A stretch of 64,000 nt of DNA from CAWFZT01 sp963820415 (GTDB lineage Bacteria; Chloroflexota; Anaerolineae; Anaerolineales; Anaerolineaceae), in contig CAWFZT010000006.1 of assembly GCA_963820415.1 (NCBI GenBank), forward strand, positions 558,001 through 622,000, in the 5' to 3' direction. The notes beneath the pieces are model-generated. The model worked only from the letters and a program-made list of their open reading frames with translations, was not told where the DNA came from and did no database searches. Positions 1 through 8,468 of this stretch are shown in pieces. The translations under genes and the position numbers were made by a program. Within the stretch, counting starts at the first letter, position 1; every line of letters begins with the position of its first letter.

Positions 1-770
1 TTTGCCTGCGCCTCAGGGACCAACTTGCCCAGGCGAACAGCCAGGTTTGCCTGAAAACGATAGAAGATGAGGGCGGCCTGGCACTAGCCGCCATGCTGAC
101 CCCGCCGCACAACCTGTCCATTTCCGGCCGTTCGGCCGACCTGGATTGCAGCCTGGGACTTCTGGTGAGCGAGCTGGCCGGCGAAGGGTGGACGATCCCG
201 GGCGTTCTGGCGCCCTCCCCAATTGCCCGCACGTTCGCCGAAAAATGGGCCAAAAAGTCGCCAGGCGGCTTCCAGCTCACCGGGCAGTTGAACCTGCTTG
301 AACTGCGCCAGGTGCCGCGCCCGCGCCCACCCGTCCCCATCAGGCAGTCACGCTTAAGGCTGGCCGGCGAGCAAGACCTGGCGCTAATCGCCCGGTGGTT
401 TTATGGGTTTACCCTCGAAATCTTCAAATCGGCCGACGAAGCTGAGATGCGCCAGATGGCAGAGCAGCGCCTCCGGGATAAGGACGTTTTCGTGTGGGAA
501 GACGGAGGGCAGGTGGTCTCGATGGCGATGAAAAATCGCCCAACCCGGCGCAGTATCTGCGTCAGCCATGTATACACCCCACCCGAGCTGCGTGGCAAAG
601 GCTATGCGACTGCCTGTGTGGCGGAATTGAGCCGCCAGCTTTTACAGAGTGGGTGGGAGTTTTGCACCCTCTTCGTGGACGTGGCCAACCTGCCGGCTTG
701 CCGGGCCTATCAGAAAATCGGTTACAGCCTGGTTTCCGAATACGAAGAATATCGATTTCCACCGTTGTAG
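1..770 (+). CDS. GNAT family N-acetyltransferase, 5' end missing
   Basis: The frame is open from base 3 to the TAG at 768-770, with no stop before the first ATG at 93, so the gene very likely begins upstream of the window; about 255 residues are visible. The C-terminal half is a GNAT fold: the acetyl-CoA pyrophosphate-binding motif ELRGKGYAT (R-x-x-G-x-G/A type) lies near 586-612, preceded by a beta strand ICVSHVYTPP and followed by a helix and the usual late strand FCTLFVDVANLPACRAYQKIGY. The N-terminal half resembles the extra domain of two-domain GNAT proteins. Substrate cannot be predicted. Expected role: transfer of an acetyl group from acetyl-CoA to an amine. Confidence 0.8.
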   Translation, partial: CLRLRDQLAQANSQVCLKTIEDEGGLALAAMLTPPHNLSISGRSADLDCSLGLLVSELAGEGWTIPGVLAPSPIARTFAEKWAKKSPGGFQLTGQLNLLELRQVPRPRPPVPIRQSRLRLAGEQDLALIARWFYGFTLEIFKSADEAEMRQMAEQRLRDKDVFVWEDGGQVVSMAMKNRPTRRSICVSHVYTPPELRGKGYATACVAELSRQLLQSGWEFCTLFVDVANLPACRAYQKIGYSLVSEYEEYRFPPL

Positions 771-817
771 CCAGGGGAGCTTGAAGTGCAACTGCAAGCC
801 ACCCTAAGCGAGATCCT

Positions 818-1867
818 TTAGCTGACGATCATGGGCGTGCCATTCCCCTTTTGTTCGCGCGTCCCGGGCTGCCATACTGGGTTAGACCAGCGAAAGACCC
901 ATAAGGCGTCTTCCATGCGCATATTGACGCAGCCATGGCTCATCGGCACCCCAAAATTGTTGTGCCAGTAGGTGCCGTGGGTGGCGTTGCCGCTCACATG
1001 GAAATAGCAACACCAGGGCACGCCCAGCAGCTCGTAGGCTGCCACGTCGGAGGTGATGTTGCCATTGCCCATGTGCTGGGTAGGCATTTTTGAGGTAATT
1101 CGCCAGGGACCAACCGGTGTATTCCAGGGAATTTGCCCATCCGGAACGGCCCGGTTGAGTCCGCTTGAGATTTTAGTTTGCAACATGATCTGGCCGCCTT
1201 CATAAGCGGTCAGTGTCTGGTGCAAGAGCGACACCTCGATACGCTTGTTCTCTGCCGGAACGTCCGGCGAAATTGGGGTCAGTTCCTCATCCGGGATCAA
1301 GCGTAAATAATTCGCTGGAGCGGCATACATACGCCCATCCCAGGGCTCTTTCAACTGGTACCACGGGGAACCATCCGGGCCTTCCGCCACATCGACCACC
1401 CAATGCACCGATTGGTAATACAGCGGGTAGTTTGGCTCCCAGACGCCGTTGCCCTTATCCATCATCGGATTCACGATCGGCACGGTCACTTCCGCCAACT
1501 GCCCCCCCGTACGGATGGAAGACGCCACGCCATTATAGCGGTAACTGACGTACTGGAGATGCTGGCTGTGGAGATAACCGCCCCACACCCGAAACCAGAC
1601 CGGATTCCAGGTGGGGCCTTTGTCGGAAATCACCTGGTAATACAGGTTGACCAGCTCGTCCCGGTAATGCTGGTAAAGAATTCGACTTTGGTCCCAGGGC
1701 TGGCTGTATATACTCACCGAAGCGATAGCTACTCGCGCCAGGGAAGCATTGGCTGCGGTGATGACCAATCCTGGAGGAGACTGAGTAAACGGTTGAAGCG
1801 CCAGCCCACCCAGGCTGGCCCCGCCGAGCTTGAGGAATTCCCGCCGCGTGATGCGAATACTCTTCAT
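818..1867 (-). CDS. Tat-exported L,D-transpeptidase (YkuD domain)
   Basis: A protein of about 349 residues starting at the ATG at 1867; an in-frame upstream ATG at 1900 would add an unlikely 11 residues before the signal. The N-terminus carries a twin-arginine signal (TRREFLKLGG followed by a hydrophobic stretch), indicating export through Tat. The C-terminal YkuD catalytic domain has the diagnostic H-x-S-H-G-C motif (SHGCVNM, catalytic Cys near residue 313) and an upstream HGTYWHNNFG. Members cross-link peptidoglycan by 3-3 bonds or anchor proteins to the wall. The middle region may be an SH3-like wall-binding domain (WYQLKEPWDGRMYAAPANYLRLI). It is transcribed divergently from the C39-like gene. 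Confidence 0.88.
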   Translation of the reverse strand: MKSIRITRREFLKLGGASLGGLALQPFTQSPPGLVITAANASLARVAIASVSIYSQPWDQSRILYQHYRDELVNLYYQVISDKGPTWNPVWFRVWGGYLHSQHLQYVSYRYNGVASSIRTGGQLAEVTVPIVNPMMDKGNGVWEPNYPLYYQSVHWVVDVAEGPDGSPWYQLKEPWDGRMYAAPANYLRLIPDEELTPISPDVPAENKRIEVSLLHQTLTAYEGGQIMLQTKISSGLNRAVPDGQIPWNTPVGPWRITSKMPTQHMGNGNITSDVAAYELLGVPWCCYFHVSGNATHGTYWHNNFGVPMSHGCVNMRMEDALWVFRWSNPVWQPGTREQKGNGTPMIVS

Positions 1868-2013
1868 ACGAGTATTATACCAAAACCATCCACCGGCCAA
1901 TCACCAGACCGGTTCCAGTATGAACTTTTAGGCTAGATATTTCATCTCCTTTCCCAAGACTAACCCTGCCCGGCGCCCAACGAGTAATATAATGTGAGTT
2001 TGGGATAAAGAAT

Positions 2014-2060
2014 TTTTTTGGTTGTTTCAGGCGGCTGCGCCGCCTGAAACAACCAAAAAA
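2014..2060. repeat. Perfect 22-bp-arm palindrome (intergenic palindrome family, copy A)
   Basis: Arms 2014-2035 and 2039-2060 are exact inverted complements around a 3-nt loop. It begins with a T6 run and ends with an A6 run, the reverse of an intrinsic terminator, and it lies between divergent genes, so a terminator role is unlikely. The T-run then GG layout matches the other palindromes in this window, although its core differs from them. Confidence 0.85.
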
Positions 2061-2114
2061 TTAATCCTTTTTCCTTACCCGAACTGACGTTAATATAATA
2101 AGGTGTATCGATTT

Positions 2115-3395
2115 ATGACTACAAGAACGAAAGTCTTTTGGGTACTTATAACGGTTATAGTCCTATGTGGGCTGATATACTCCTTGCCTCCGGTGCGTAA
2201 CTCGTTTTCCTTCGATTTCGGACAAGTGCCATCTCGTCTGCACGATGCGTTTTTCCCACCCGATCAAGCGCTGCCTGGCTCCCAGACCCTCACGCCTGGT
2301 GTCCTGAGTCAGGGCGGGCCGTCTTCCACGCTGGAAGTCGCCCTTACTGGGACGCAACCAGCGCCGACCGGCACTGCTACTCCGCTGGTCAGCCCCATTC
2401 CCTTGCCAGACGCCGTGGCGCTGAAAGGTATCCACTACGTCGGCCAGCAAAGCCAGTGGAATTACTGCCCCCCGGCCAGCCTGGCCATGCAGCTTTCCTA
2501 CTGGGGCTGGACCGGGACGTTTGCAGCCGTTGACCAATACGTCAAACCGTTTAAAGACGACTACAACGTCATGCCGTATGAGCTGTCGGATTATGTCACT
2601 AACCAGACCAAACTGTCCGTGGTTATCCGGGAAGGTGGAACCCTGGATGTACTTAAGCGCCTGGTGGCTAACGGCTATGTAGTGCTGATCGAAAAGGGCA
2701 TTAACTCCCTGGATACCGCAACCGGTAAGCCATCCTGGATGAACCATTATAGTGTGGTCAGTGGATACAGCGATACTACCCAGGAAATCATCGTCCAGGA
2801 TTCTGCCTTCAAACCCGACCTGCACATTAAATTTGAGACGATCCTACAGGATTGGCGCCCTTTTGATTATATATTTATGATAGTTTATCCACCTGAGAAA
2901 GAACAGAACCTGATGTCTGTGCTTGGCGATTATGCCGATGAAACCAATGGTTATCGCATCGCCTATAATCAAGCGACACAAGATATCAATTCCTTGAGCG
3001 GGGTAGATGCCTTTTTTGCTGAGTTTAACCGCGGCAGTAGCCAGGTGAACTTACAGGATTACACCGGCGCAGCCGATTTTTACGACCAGGCGTTTGCCCT
3101 GTATGCCAAGCTGCCAGCGGATCAACAACCATTCCGTATGATGTGGTACCAGACTGGCCCTTATTTTGCCTATTACTTCATGTTCCGTTACCAGGATGTG
3201 ATCAACCTGGCCACCCAGACCATCAATTCTACCGAAAAACCTTACCTGGAAGAAAGCTTTTACTGGCGCGGGCGGGCGGAACGGGCCAATGGAGATGCGC
3301 AGAGCGATATTGCCGACCAGCGGCTTGCCCTCCAATATCATCCGGGATTTAAACCCAGCCAGGACGAACTGAACCAGTTAGGGGTGAACAATTAA
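2115..3395 (+). CDS. Membrane-anchored C39-like (papain-fold) peptidase with C-terminal helical repeats
   Basis: About 426 residues from the ATG at 2115; a GTG at 2103 is in frame but lies only 3 nt after a TATAAT box at 2094-2099. A single hydrophobic segment near the N-terminus (VFWVLITVIVLCGLIYSL) should anchor or export it. After a Pro/Thr-rich linker comes a Peptidase_C39_2-type domain: the Q-x-x-x-N-Y-C-P-P-A-S-L motif has the catalytic Cys at about residue 118, and the His is in WMNHYSVVSGY with an Asp shortly after. C39-like proteins cleave peptides or bind them when exported alone. The last 130 residues look TPR-like (alternating helices with FYDQAFALYAKLP and RAERANGDA). Substrate is unknown. 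Confidence 0.75.
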   Translation: MTTRTKVFWVLITVIVLCGLIYSLPPVRNSFSFDFGQVPSRLHDAFFPPDQALPGSQTLTPGVLSQGGPSSTLEVALTGTQPAPTGTATPLVSPIPLPDAVALKGIHYVGQQSQWNYCPPASLAMQLSYWGWTGTFAAVDQYVKPFKDDYNVMPYELSDYVTNQTKLSVVIREGGTLDVLKRLVANGYVVLIEKGINSLDTATGKPSWMNHYSVVSGYSDTTQEIIVQDSAFKPDLHIKFETILQDWRPFDYIFMIVYPPEKEQNLMSVLGDYADETNGYRIAYNQATQDINSLSGVDAFFAEFNRGSSQVNLQDYTGAADFYDQAFALYAKLPADQQPFRMMWYQTGPYFAYYFMFRYQDVINLATQTINSTEKPYLEESFYWRGRAERANGDAQSDIADQRLALQYHPGFKPSQDELNQLGVNN

Positions 3396-4095
3396 CCTGG
3401 ATTGAGGAGATCGAATAAGTAGAAACAGGTTGAAATAAAAACCCCGAATGGCTATAATGATCTCAGCCGTTCACATTTATTGGGGTGAACCAAAAAACAA
3501 AATAATTCCCTGATTGGATCGATTACCGGTAGATGGATCATTGGGAATGCCAAAAGCGCTAAAAATATTCTGAGCGTTATAATTCCAGATCAAATTATTT
3601 TTATTCTTGTGTTTCGCATTTGGGCGATTTTGTCCGGCGTGTGATTTGGGGTGAGAGAGTCCGGGCTTTTGTGATTTTGTAATCTCAACTCAATTTTAGC
3701 ATCGGTGGGCCTCCATCTTCTCTATCAGAGCCAGGTTCTGTTCCGGAGCATTTTGTTTTGCAATATAGCCTGCTCCGTCAACGACAGAGATCTTGTGGCG
3801 CGGGTCGGATCTCAAAAATATGCTTAAGTACCTGGCGCTTGAATCGGAGCGATTTCACTCAGAGAGCGCATCGATGTTATAAAATGATGATAGGATTAAA
3901 GGAACAATTGTTCGGGTGTAAAGTTTTTCTGATTATGCTAGAATGATGGCAACATGATTTCCACGTGGATTTCAGTATAACGCAAATTTGGGTTATACGC
4001 ACTAGTTGGGGAATTCTTTAGAAAAAGGAGGATAATCCTATGATGCGAAAATCATTCTCTCATTATTGTCTTCAGGGTTCTGCAGGGAAAGGGGA
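3396..4095. other. 700-bp AT-rich intergenic region with a possible hydrolase remnant
   Basis: No convincing intact gene. On the minus strand, 3696-3855 reads as a short open stretch ending in TAA that includes DPRHKISVVDGAGYIAKQNA, which resembles the tail of an alpha/beta-hydrolase with its catalytic His replaced by Tyr. It is far too short to be functional, so I regard it as a possible gene remnant only. A good ribosome-binding site (AAAAAGGAGG at 4021-4030) precedes an ATG at 4040 whose frame stops after 28 codons. Confidence 0.35.
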
Positions 4096-4694
4096 ATGCA
4101 GATGCGATCGATCATGCGGTTATTAATGCTGGGGGGCTGTCGTTTTCGTGGGGCTGCTGCTCAGTGGAAGCCGGCCAGACACTCCAATTCAACCGACTTA
4201 CCCAATCGGAGGCTTCCTGGGCACATATGCACTTTTCTTTACCAGTATTCCCACCGATTTTTTGAAATCCAACGGCTCCTACCTTGCCGACGAACATATC
4301 GGGTGGGGCGGGGCTGGGACCATCGACCTCACGACCCCCGGGAACGGTCAATCAACAGCGGCCCTGCTCAAAAATAATGTTGACATTATCCAGGATGGGG
4401 ACGCCACGATTACCGCTAAAACAGGCAACTGTTCCTGGTCGGAAGCCTTAGATGCCAGGGGCAAGTTCGGAAACAGCTGGACCAACTTCAACTGGTCGGC
4501 TCAGTCCTGGGATACTTCGCTCCTCTGGAATAAAGTTACAGGTTATAGTAATCGTATCCGCATCCGGCTCCGGGAGTGTCCAAGTCTGTGATAGTTTCGG
4601 GGTGAAAACGGCCAACGAACAGAAGGAGGCTGTCGAAGCAGTAACCCGTAAGATAAAGTTGATCAGGTTCACGATCACTTCCCAAAGATTTTAA
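4096..4694 (+). pseudogene. Frameshifted small secreted protein gene
   Basis: The start at 4096 has an AAAGGGG ribosome-binding site and begins a signal peptide (MRSIMRLLML) that breaks at a run of six G at 4131-4136. Removing one G continues the hydrophobic segment (AVVFVGLLLSG) in the frame that stays open to 4591, giving an exported domain rich in Gly, Asn and Trp (for example IGWGGAGTIDLTTPG). A second shift near 4530-4560 would move into a frame ending at 4694. I do not recognise the family. Either the gene is decaying, the reads are miscalled in the homopolymer, or the G-run switches expression. Confidence 0.5.
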
Positions 4695-4812
4695 TATCAA
4701 AGGGAATTGCTCACTGCCCAACTGGGAGGGCACTAGTAAAATCCCGGATGGATGGTCGAAGCGTAACAATAACAGGCTGTGACTGGGAGGTCTTTCGGAA
4801 GGGGTCGCAGGA

Positions 4813-6690
4813 ATGGAAAAACCCATTCAAGATAGGAAAATAGATAGGGGCGGTACCCATCCCCATTTGCTCGGCTGGCTGATCCCGCTGCTGGTTGCAT
4901 TGGTCATGCTGGCTTGCATCGTACAGAGCCCGGGGGCCTCAACGACAACAGTGCCGCAAGGTTCCACAGGTGAAGCAACGACGGCGATGGGTGAAGCAAC
5001 GACAGCGACGGGTGGAGCAACCCAGACCCCTGCGGCAGAGGCCGATCCGCTGGACCGCCTGCTCGCGATGCATTCGATCCAATTCAATCTGACCGCACTG
5101 AAACCGGACGGAACCTCGAATTCGGTTCAGGGCGAGATCGACAGCGCCGGCAACATGCACCTGACATTCCACTCCGAGGCCTCGCTCCCTGCCGGTGTGC
5201 TGGGAAATTCAGACCCGACGCATTTGAAGCAGGACTACGAGTGGTACGTGGTGGACGGAAAGGCTTACGAGCCTGACGACCAGAATCCGGCCTGGATGAC
5301 CACCCCGCTGGACGAGGATTATGGTCAGGAGTTGTCGGATCTCCTGCACGGGCAGGATGGCCCGGGTCTATGGTTGGACATCCTACCGGATGGCAGCCTG
5401 CATTCCGCCGGGCAGGAAACCGTGGGCGGGTTCGCGACCAATAAATACTCGGTAAACGGGGTAGTGAACAACCAAACGATCACCGGCAGTCTCTGGTATG
5501 AGAGCCAGGGGCACGCCCTTGTAAAAGTGGCATTGACCATCCCGGCCGCCCTGCTGCTCAGCAGCCCCTCCCAGCCGGCGCAGGGCGAGCTAAAGATCAC
5601 CCTCAAAGCCCAGAAAGCGGATATTGCGCCAATCAAACTGCCGCCCGCGCCTGCCGGGACGAGCGGAGCCACCCCGCCTGCAGGAGCTACCCCGTCTTCA
5701 GAAGCCGGGGCTTCCCCGGCGGCAGGCGGCACTGGCACTCCATCTGTCGCCAACGTGTATTCCCTGGCACACATGGCATTTTTTACAAGCAAGCTGGCCA
5801 TCTCACCGGGCAAGGTGTGGGTCGGAAGCCTGCTGGGTACGGTGGATGCTTACGATGCACAGACCGGCGCACCGCTGCAGAGCATTTCCCTGTTCCCGGG
5901 CAGCGGCGGAATGACTCCTCTACCGGTCCAAGACCTGCTGTATGACGGCCAGAACCTGTGGGCGCTGGCCATTTCAAATAAGGGAGTGCAGGCAGACCGC
6001 CTGTTTGTTATTTCCCCGGCCGATGGTAAGATCCTCCAGCAGTTCGACACCAGCCAGTGGCAAAACCATGATGATGCCAGGCTGGGTTTCTCGCCCGGCC
6101 TGGTATGGACGGAATCGCACGTGATCGATACCAAAACCTTTGAAGCGAAACACGTTGCCCATCCCGACTCCCCAATTTATCGGTATGACGGCAGTGGCTG
6201 GATGTGGATTATGGGAACTTTTTGCGGAGGCTGTGGCTACGACATCTGGCTCTTTAATACCGCCAACCTGCAGGAAGAGAAGTACGGTCCCAAGGCGGTC
6301 GAGTTAACCACGGCCATGACAACCGTGGGAAACCGGATGTGGGTCGCCACCGAAAAGACCAACGGGAACATCACCACACCTATTCTGCAGGTCTACGCGG
6401 CGGACGGTGAAAAAACCAGTGGGGATACTCAACCGCTGCAGACATTGTCGCCGGTGGATGATCACCCGCTCAGCCTGTTGTATGACGGGCATGCGCTGTG
6501 GCTGCTGGCAGGCGGTAAAAACCAGGGTGCGCTTTTCCAGCTTGATCCGCAGAGTGGGGCGACCGTGAACAGGCTGGACATTCCCCCCTCCGAGAAAGGC
6601 GATGTCCCGGGGGATATAGCCTTCGACGGCCATAATTTGTGGGTGCTGACGGTCAAACAGCTGGTGCGAATCAGCCTGCCGTGGGGATAA
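4813..6690 (+). CDS. Lipoprotein with C-terminal beta-propeller
   Basis: A 625-residue protein with a lipoprotein signal: hydrophobic core LLVALVML followed by lipobox A-C with Cys at residue 35. After a low-complexity stretch with repeated GEATTA units, residues of about 80-270 form a beta-rich domain reminiscent of LppX/LolA-type lipid-binding lipoproteins (QGEIDSAGNMHLTFH, GGFATNKYSVNG), but that link is tentative. A Pro/Ala/Ser/Gly linker leads to a propeller with repeated blades (KVWVGSLLGTVDAYDAQTG, NLWALAISNKG, ALWLLAGGKNQ, NLWVLTVKQL). It probably sits on the outer face of the membrane. The start is supported by GGAAGGGG upstream. The ligand is unknown. Confidence 0.72.
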   Translation: MEKPIQDRKIDRGGTHPHLLGWLIPLLVALVMLACIVQSPGASTTTVPQGSTGEATTAMGEATTATGGATQTPAAEADPLDRLLAMHSIQFNLTALKPDGTSNSVQGEIDSAGNMHLTFHSEASLPAGVLGNSDPTHLKQDYEWYVVDGKAYEPDDQNPAWMTTPLDEDYGQELSDLLHGQDGPGLWLDILPDGSLHSAGQETVGGFATNKYSVNGVVNNQTITGSLWYESQGHALVKVALTIPAALLLSSPSQPAQGELKITLKAQKADIAPIKLPPAPAGTSGATPPAGATPSSEAGASPAAGGTGTPSVANVYSLAHMAFFTSKLAISPGKVWVGSLLGTVDAYDAQTGAPLQSISLFPGSGGMTPLPVQDLLYDGQNLWALAISNKGVQADRLFVISPADGKILQQFDTSQWQNHDDARLGFSPGLVWTESHVIDTKTFEAKHVAHPDSPIYRYDGSGWMWIMGTFCGGCGYDIWLFNTANLQEEKYGPKAVELTTAMTTVGNRMWVATEKTNGNITTPILQVYAADGEKTSGDTQPLQTLSPVDDHPLSLLYDGHALWLLAGGKNQGALFQLDPQSGATVNRLDIPPSEKGDVPGDIAFDGHNLWVLTVKQLVRISLPWG

Positions 6691-6723
6691 GCTGACCCTT
6701 TTTCAGACAGAAGGGAGGTAGGA

Positions 6724-6996
6724 TTGGTTTGCCGTAGGTGCATAGATAGATCGATACATTCCAAATATTCGGACTCCCAGGTTAGTCGCTTTTTCTTCAG
6801 CAGCAAGTATTGTACAAAATGCGGGGCAAATTTATATCACACGGGTTCCACCTGCAGTGGATCTGGAAGCATAACGGAGTTCGATGATTATTGCAGCGAA
6901 TGCGGAAGAATGCTAGAAAAAACGGTCTCATGCCATAATTGCAATGGCACCGGAGAAGTATACAATTCTTTACATAACTGTATTCCGCGCATTTAG
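6724..6996 (+). CDS. Small zinc-ribbon protein
   Basis: A 90-residue Cys-rich protein starting at a TTG (6724) placed 5 nt after a strong GGGAGG ribosome-binding site. Four Cys pairs are visible: CRRC near the start, CTKC, CSEC and CHNC; the last is followed by NGTGEV, as in DnaJ-type CxxCxGxG zinc modules. This suggests two zinc knuckles. It lies between the propeller lipoprotein and an IS remnant. No specific function can be assigned, and it could be a truncated piece of a larger protein. Confidence 0.5.
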   Translation: MVCRRCIDRSIHSKYSDSQVSRFFFSSKYCTKCGANLYHTGSTCSGSGSITEFDDYCSECGRMLEKTVSCHNCNGTGEVYNSLHNCIPRI

Positions 6997-7045
6997 ACCA
7001 TTCCTGATAACTTGACGTTCACAAGATATAAAAATTTAATTTAAA

Positions 7046-7302
7046 TGACCTGCCCCCCAAAAACTGATCCAAGTTGAAAGTTAGGAAAAGATCAGAAAAG
7101 AGGAATATACTCAATTGGGAGGCAGAAAAATGCCAAAGAAATACTATAAAGCAGAAGAAATTATCAACATACTTCGACAAGTGGAGATACTCACGAGTCA
7201 AGGGCAAACAGGCCAAATGGCTGCCAGAGGAGTAGGGATCAGTGAGCAAACCTATTACCGTTGGCGAAAAGAGTATAGTGGTATGCGAACGGATCAGGCT
7301 CA
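7046..7302 (+). mobile_element. Truncated IS3-family element (left end plus orfA fragment)
   Basis: The left end appears at 7046 (TGACCTGCCCCCC), an IS3-type terminal repeat beginning with TG. It is followed at 7130 by the start of orfA with a GGGAGG ribosome-binding site. The orfA product has the helix-turn-helix of transposase_8 proteins (KAEEIINILRQVE, then ISEQTYYRWRKEYSGM). Homology stops after about 55 residues. Most of orfA, all of orfB and the right end are gone, so the element is dead. The approximate right limit is where DegV-like sequence begins. Confidence 0.75.
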
Positions 7303-7408
7303 GCGGGAGTATGCGCCTGAAGAATTGTTCATCACTATCGTTTCGCCGGTACTGGGCGTATACACCGGCCCGCGCGCCATCGCCCTGTGCGGTTACTCCG
7401 AAAGGTGA
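7303..7408 (+). pseudogene. 3' fragment of a degV-family gene, in frame with the IS remnant
   Basis: The last ~33 codons before the TGA at 7406-7408 encode EELFITIVSPVLGVYTGPRA, which matches the end of DegV-family fatty-acid-binding proteins (consensus ...PVIGTHTGPGALG...). The rest of the gene is missing and was presumably lost when the IS3-type element inserted and a deletion followed. The fragment remains in frame with the transposase start at 7130, giving a 93-codon chimera. It ends 3 nt before the next gene, so it was probably the first gene of this cluster. Confidence 0.5.
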
Positions 7409-7411
7409 GCC

Positions 7412-8452
7412 ATGCAACCACCCAAAACCATCGGTATCATCATCAATCCCAAAGCTGGGAAGGGTTTCCCGGACAACGCTATAATCGCCCGCCTGGCTGC
7501 CAGCCGGTTCAAGGGAGCAGCCATTTTCACCGGCCCAGGCGAGACAGGCGCGGCCGCTTTCTACGATGATCCCCGCCTCGTCGTTTGCGATTGTGGGCGC
7601 CAGCCAGACCGCCGGCAGACGATGACGTTGGCTTCCAACCTGGCATCCAGGCAGGTCGACCTGCTCCTGGTGATCGGCGGAGATGGCACCCTGGCGGATG
7701 TGGCCTATGCCCTGGTGGGCTCCGCCATGGCTGCCGCGCCGCCCATGATGGGCACGGCAGCCGTGCCCATCATGGGTATCGGGGTGGGCTCGACCAACGT
7801 TGGACCGCTGATCACCTGCCATGGGACTGCAGTGGGGAGCCTTGTGATTGAAAACCTCGAGACGACCCTCCTTCCTGCGGCCCTGGCGAAGTACCAGGGT
7901 GTTTTGCTGGGGATCGGCTTCAACGACTGCATCCTGGGGTTTACGGTCATCGGCACGCTGGATGGGCAGGTACGCGATTTGGACGCCAGGGCTAAAATGC
8001 AGGGCCTCAATCTTCTCGGCCAGCCCGACCTGGTGGGCACCCCGCTTACCCTCGTAGAGCGCGTTTCCCTTTCCGGAATAGTCGAAGTTGCCCGCGGGGA
8101 TTGGGTGAGCAGCGTGGCAATTGGCTTCAGCGACCCGGCTTTTTTCGGCAAAGCCGTGACCGGCGGCATTTGCCTGGCCTCCTATCTCCACATACCGGCC
8201 GGCTGCCTGGTGACCGATAGCCCGATGGTGCGTATGGAAACCACCCGCCAGGAGGTGCTAACCTTAGGTCCGGTCCGCTCCCAATACATCAGCTTCGACG
8301 AAACCATGTACATCCGTGTAAGCGGCATGCGCTCCGGCACGGCCGTGTGCGCCGACGGCAACCCCTTGAAGATTCTCTCGCCAGATGACCGGGTTGAATT
8401 TTGGGTCCGCCCGGCCGCCGTTCAAGCGGTAAAATCAAAGCAACACCTATGA
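7412..8452 (+). CDS. NAD-kinase/AcoX-like ATP-dependent kinase
   Basis: 346 residues. The N-terminus (IGIIINPKAGKG) and the GGDGTLADVA motif at about residues 89-98 are characteristic of the NAD kinase/diacylglycerol kinase superfamily; GVGSTNVGP is comparable with the substrate loop of the AcoX branch. The C-terminal part is an all-beta domain (SPMVRMETTRQEV, VCADGNPLKIL) as in NAD kinases. AcoX proteins often accompany catabolic dehydrogenase operons. Here the gene begins 3 nt after the degV remnant and leads into four oxidoreductase/aminotransferase genes. The reaction is probably phosphoryl transfer from ATP to NAD or another small molecule; the exact substrate is uncertain. Confidence 0.7.
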   Translation: MQPPKTIGIIINPKAGKGFPDNAIIARLAASRFKGAAIFTGPGETGAAAFYDDPRLVVCDCGRQPDRRQTMTLASNLASRQVDLLLVIGGDGTLADVAYALVGSAMAAAPPMMGTAAVPIMGIGVGSTNVGPLITCHGTAVGSLVIENLETTLLPAALAKYQGVLLGIGFNDCILGFTVIGTLDGQVRDLDARAKMQGLNLLGQPDLVGTPLTLVERVSLSGIVEVARGDWVSSVAIGFSDPAFFGKAVTGGICLASYLHIPAGCLVTDSPMVRMETTRQEVLTLGPVRSQYISFDETMYIRVSGMRSGTAVCADGNPLKILSPDDRVEFWVRPAAVQAVKSKQHL

Positions 8453-8468
8453 AAGCAGAGTTAACCTC

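Noticed and set aside
3758..3946. 62-codon plus-strand frame in the AT-rich intergenic region
   Set aside because: No ribosome-binding site, no recognisable motif; overlaps a possible minus-strand hydrolase remnant that fits the composition better.
7019..8191. Long open frame (390 codons) on the minus strand opposite the kinase-like gene and IS remnant
   Set aside because: It reads as low-complexity Gly/His/Arg text, has no recognisable motif and lies antisense to clearly conserved plus-strand genes; GC-rich third positions create such frames.
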